A stretch of DNA of 8,133 bases. Source: Thermoanaerobaculales bacterium (GTDB taxonomy: Bacteria > Acidobacteriota > Thermoanaerobaculia > Thermoanaerobaculales > Sulfomarinibacteraceae). Position 1 is the stretch's first letter, and each line of letters begins with the position of its first letter. Of the stretch, positions 6,497 through 8,133 are shown piece by piece. The stretch spans positions 30,198 to 38,330 of the forward strand of contig JAOZPW010000002.1 in the NCBI GenBank assembly GCA_029932545.1, in the 5' to 3' direction. The position numbers and the translations under genes were made by a program. The notes below the pieces were generated by a model. It was not told the origin of the DNA. It made no database searches and saw nothing but the letters and a program-made list of their open reading frames with translations.

Positions 6497-8133
6497 GTGA
6501 AACACCACGACGACGGACGGTGGCGCGAATCTTTCAGGCGGGTGGTTGTTGTGACCGGTTTCCTGACGCTTCTTGCCGGAGCCCTTCAATCTCCAGTAGT
6601 TTCGGCTCAGGATCAGTGGACCGAAGGCGAATCCGGGAGGCCGTTGGCTCTGGTCGAAGCCATGGAAATGGCCGTATTGTCTGATCCCGACATCCTCTTG
6701 GCACGGCAGGCGCGGGGGGCGTCGCTCGGGTTGGCACAGGAAAACAAAGGTCTTTTCGATCTGAGCCTTGGATTTCAATTCTCGTTCGATTCGGCCAGAA
6801 GCCATCTCAACGCTGCACAGCTTCATGCTGAGTTTCAGAAGAGGGATCTCTTCAGGCAGCTTTCAAATATCCTCGATGCGGTGGCGGACGATCTTCAGGA
6901 TCAGCTGGGCGGCACGGACTTCGTATGGGCGGACTGCCGTCCCGGACTGACCGTCACCATTGGTGACCAGAAAATCTGTATTGCGGGACGAATACAGGCA
7001 AATTACGAACTGTGGCATGACTTTGCGAACGCTGCCGGCGCCTCCGAAATGGCGGCTGCGATGGTATTGGCCAACCGGAGAGATGCTGCCAATGTTGTTG
7101 ATGTCCTGCATTTGAATGCGTTTGCCCAGCGGATCAATTTGCGCAATATGGGAACCGTTCCAACCATCAATGAGACTCTGACGACTGCTTTCGACCTCCG
7201 CCTGACCAAAATGTTTCGGAACGGTATCGTGCTGCAACCGGGCCTGATCCTCGATGCCGTGCAGGACAATTACGTCGGCAAATCTGCGGTACCGGCTCTC
7301 GGGGGAAAGGGTATCCCGGACAGTGTTCGTTCGGTTCTAGGTCTGACCTTGGACATTCCATTGGGGAAGGGGCGGGGTGTCGTTTCGACCGGTGCAGCCG
7401 AAGTAGCTGCCCAGGCAACGGCGGACGCAGCGCTGGCTCAGGAAGCATTTACCGTTTCCCAATCGGTGGAACGGACCGCACTTGCATATTGGGCTGTTGC
7501 AGCCGACCAGGCCCGGTTGGATCTTCTGCTGAAATCCGAAGATCTTCAGGCGCGGTTGTTGGAAATGGGAGAGGCGTTGGTCGAGGCAGACGAGTACCCC
7601 GAAGCAGATCTCCATTTTATCCGGGGTCGGTTGCACTTGACTCAAGGCAGGGTGGCCGAGGTCCGAGAGAGCTTGGTGAAGGCTCGATTGACGCTTTCGG
7701 AGGTCATGGGGCAGAGGCTGACCACGATCGACCAGGCACCTATGGCCGCCGACAGTTTGCCCGCCGTGTCCGACTCCAGGATCGATTTATTCTCGACGGT
7801 CGACGAAATGGTCGCCTTGGCACTTCGGTCCCGCTTTGATGTTGTGGCGGCGAAACACAGGGTAGATGCAGCCGAAACGCTGACTGAGGCTGCTTCCTCC
7901 GACCTCAAGAGGCGGGTTGATCTGCAACTTGGAGTTGGGTATTCGGGATTGCACGAGGGGGGTGACCTTACGACGCTGGACGACCTGACAAGTGGGTGGT
8001 GGCACGCTGCCTCCGACTTTTCTGCAGGACCCAGTTTCCGGATAGCCCTGGATTTCGAACTGCCGTTTGCCAACCGGGCGGCCATGGGCCGGTCGGCTCA
8101 GTCCTTTTCCCTGGAGCGTCAAAGCAGGATCGA
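6497..8133 (+). CDS. TolC-family outer-membrane protein, second paralogue (3' end beyond window)
   Basis: The frame is open from GTG 6497 to the window end (545 codons) and has no stop here. It starts 10 nt after the first TolC-like gene, behind a G-rich site (GGGGGTGG). The N-terminus is a Sec signal peptide: MKHHDDGRWRESFRR, then VVVVTGFLTLLAGAL, with likely cleavage after VSA (residue 37). It aligns throughout with its neighbour: MFRNGIVLQPGL (239-250) with QYRNGIILSPYL, IPDSVRSVLGL (273-283) with IPDSYTTSLGF, IPLGKGRG (287-294) with IPLSQGRG, LVEADEYPEAD (361-371) with LIEADELPRAE, and LPFANRAAMGR (522-532) with WPFANNTQKGR. By that alignment roughly 110 residues are missing. Its insertion differs from the neighbour's and holds C147 and C161, which could form a periplasmic disulfide. 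It may form its own trimer or a mixed one with its neighbour. An ABC transporter or adaptor gene probably follows (inference). Confidence 0.87.
   Translation, partial: MKHHDDGRWRESFRRVVVVTGFLTLLAGALQSPVVSAQDQWTEGESGRPLALVEAMEMAVLSDPDILLARQARGASLGLAQENKGLFDLSLGFQFSFDSARSHLNAAQLHAEFQKRDLFRQLSNILDAVADDLQDQLGGTDFVWADCRPGLTVTIGDQKICIAGRIQANYELWHDFANAAGASEMAAAMVLANRRDAANVVDVLHLNAFAQRINLRNMGTVPTINETLTTAFDLRLTKMFRNGIVLQPGLILDAVQDNYVGKSAVPALGGKGIPDSVRSVLGLTLDIPLGKGRGVVSTGAAEVAAQATADAALAQEAFTVSQSVERTALAYWAVAADQARLDLLLKSEDLQARLLEMGEALVEADEYPEADLHFIRGRLHLTQGRVAEVRESLVKARLTLSEVMGQRLTTIDQAPMAADSLPAVSDSRIDLFSTVDEMVALALRSRFDVVAAKHRVDAAETLTEAASSDLKRRVDLQLGVGYSGLHEGGDLTTLDDLTSGWWHAASDFSAGPSFRIALDFELPFANRAAMGRSAQSFSLERQSRI

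Overview
The window reads as one plus-strand operon, or the 5' part of one, for making and exporting a class II lanthipeptide in a Gram-negative (diderm) bacterium. Base composition is moderately GC-rich. The diderm assignment rests on two outer-membrane TolC-family proteins with Sec signal peptides. The sequence alone does not fix the phylum; the degenerate GCAGAGGCG-type repeats upstream are of a kind I associate with environmental, large-genome lineages.

Layout: 1-249 has no convincing gene. It holds two purine-rich degenerate repeat tracts and a GC-rich inverted repeat. 250-3540 is a full-length LanM lanthipeptide synthetase with all the expected dehydratase residues and a cyclase domain whose predicted zinc ligands are three cysteines (the 'CCG' or ProcM-like type). 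3537-4490 overlaps the lanM stop by four bases (GTGA) and encodes a GNAT-family protein that appears to hold two GNAT-like halves. 4534-6486 encodes a 650-residue TolC-family outer-membrane protein with a long helical insertion. 6497-8133 is a second, diverged TolC paralogue that starts 10 bases after the first and runs off the window. It has no stop codon inside the window, so a plain start-to-stop ORF scan misses it.

How they may work together: LanM would dehydrate Ser/Thr and form (methyl)lanthionine rings on a precursor peptide. The translationally coupled GNAT protein is a good candidate for acylating (acetylating or lipidating) the peptide, by analogy with known RiPP acyltransferases of the GNAT superfamily. 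The TolC proteins would form the outer-membrane part of an export channel. No precursor peptide, leader peptidase, ABC transporter or periplasmic adaptor is visible, so these should lie outside the window. The most interesting point is the combination LanM + tandem GNAT + two TolC paralogues, which suggests an acylated lanthipeptide exported through a dedicated and possibly heteromeric tunnel. The enzyme families are seen in the sequence; the acylated product and the pairing of the TolC proteins are inference.
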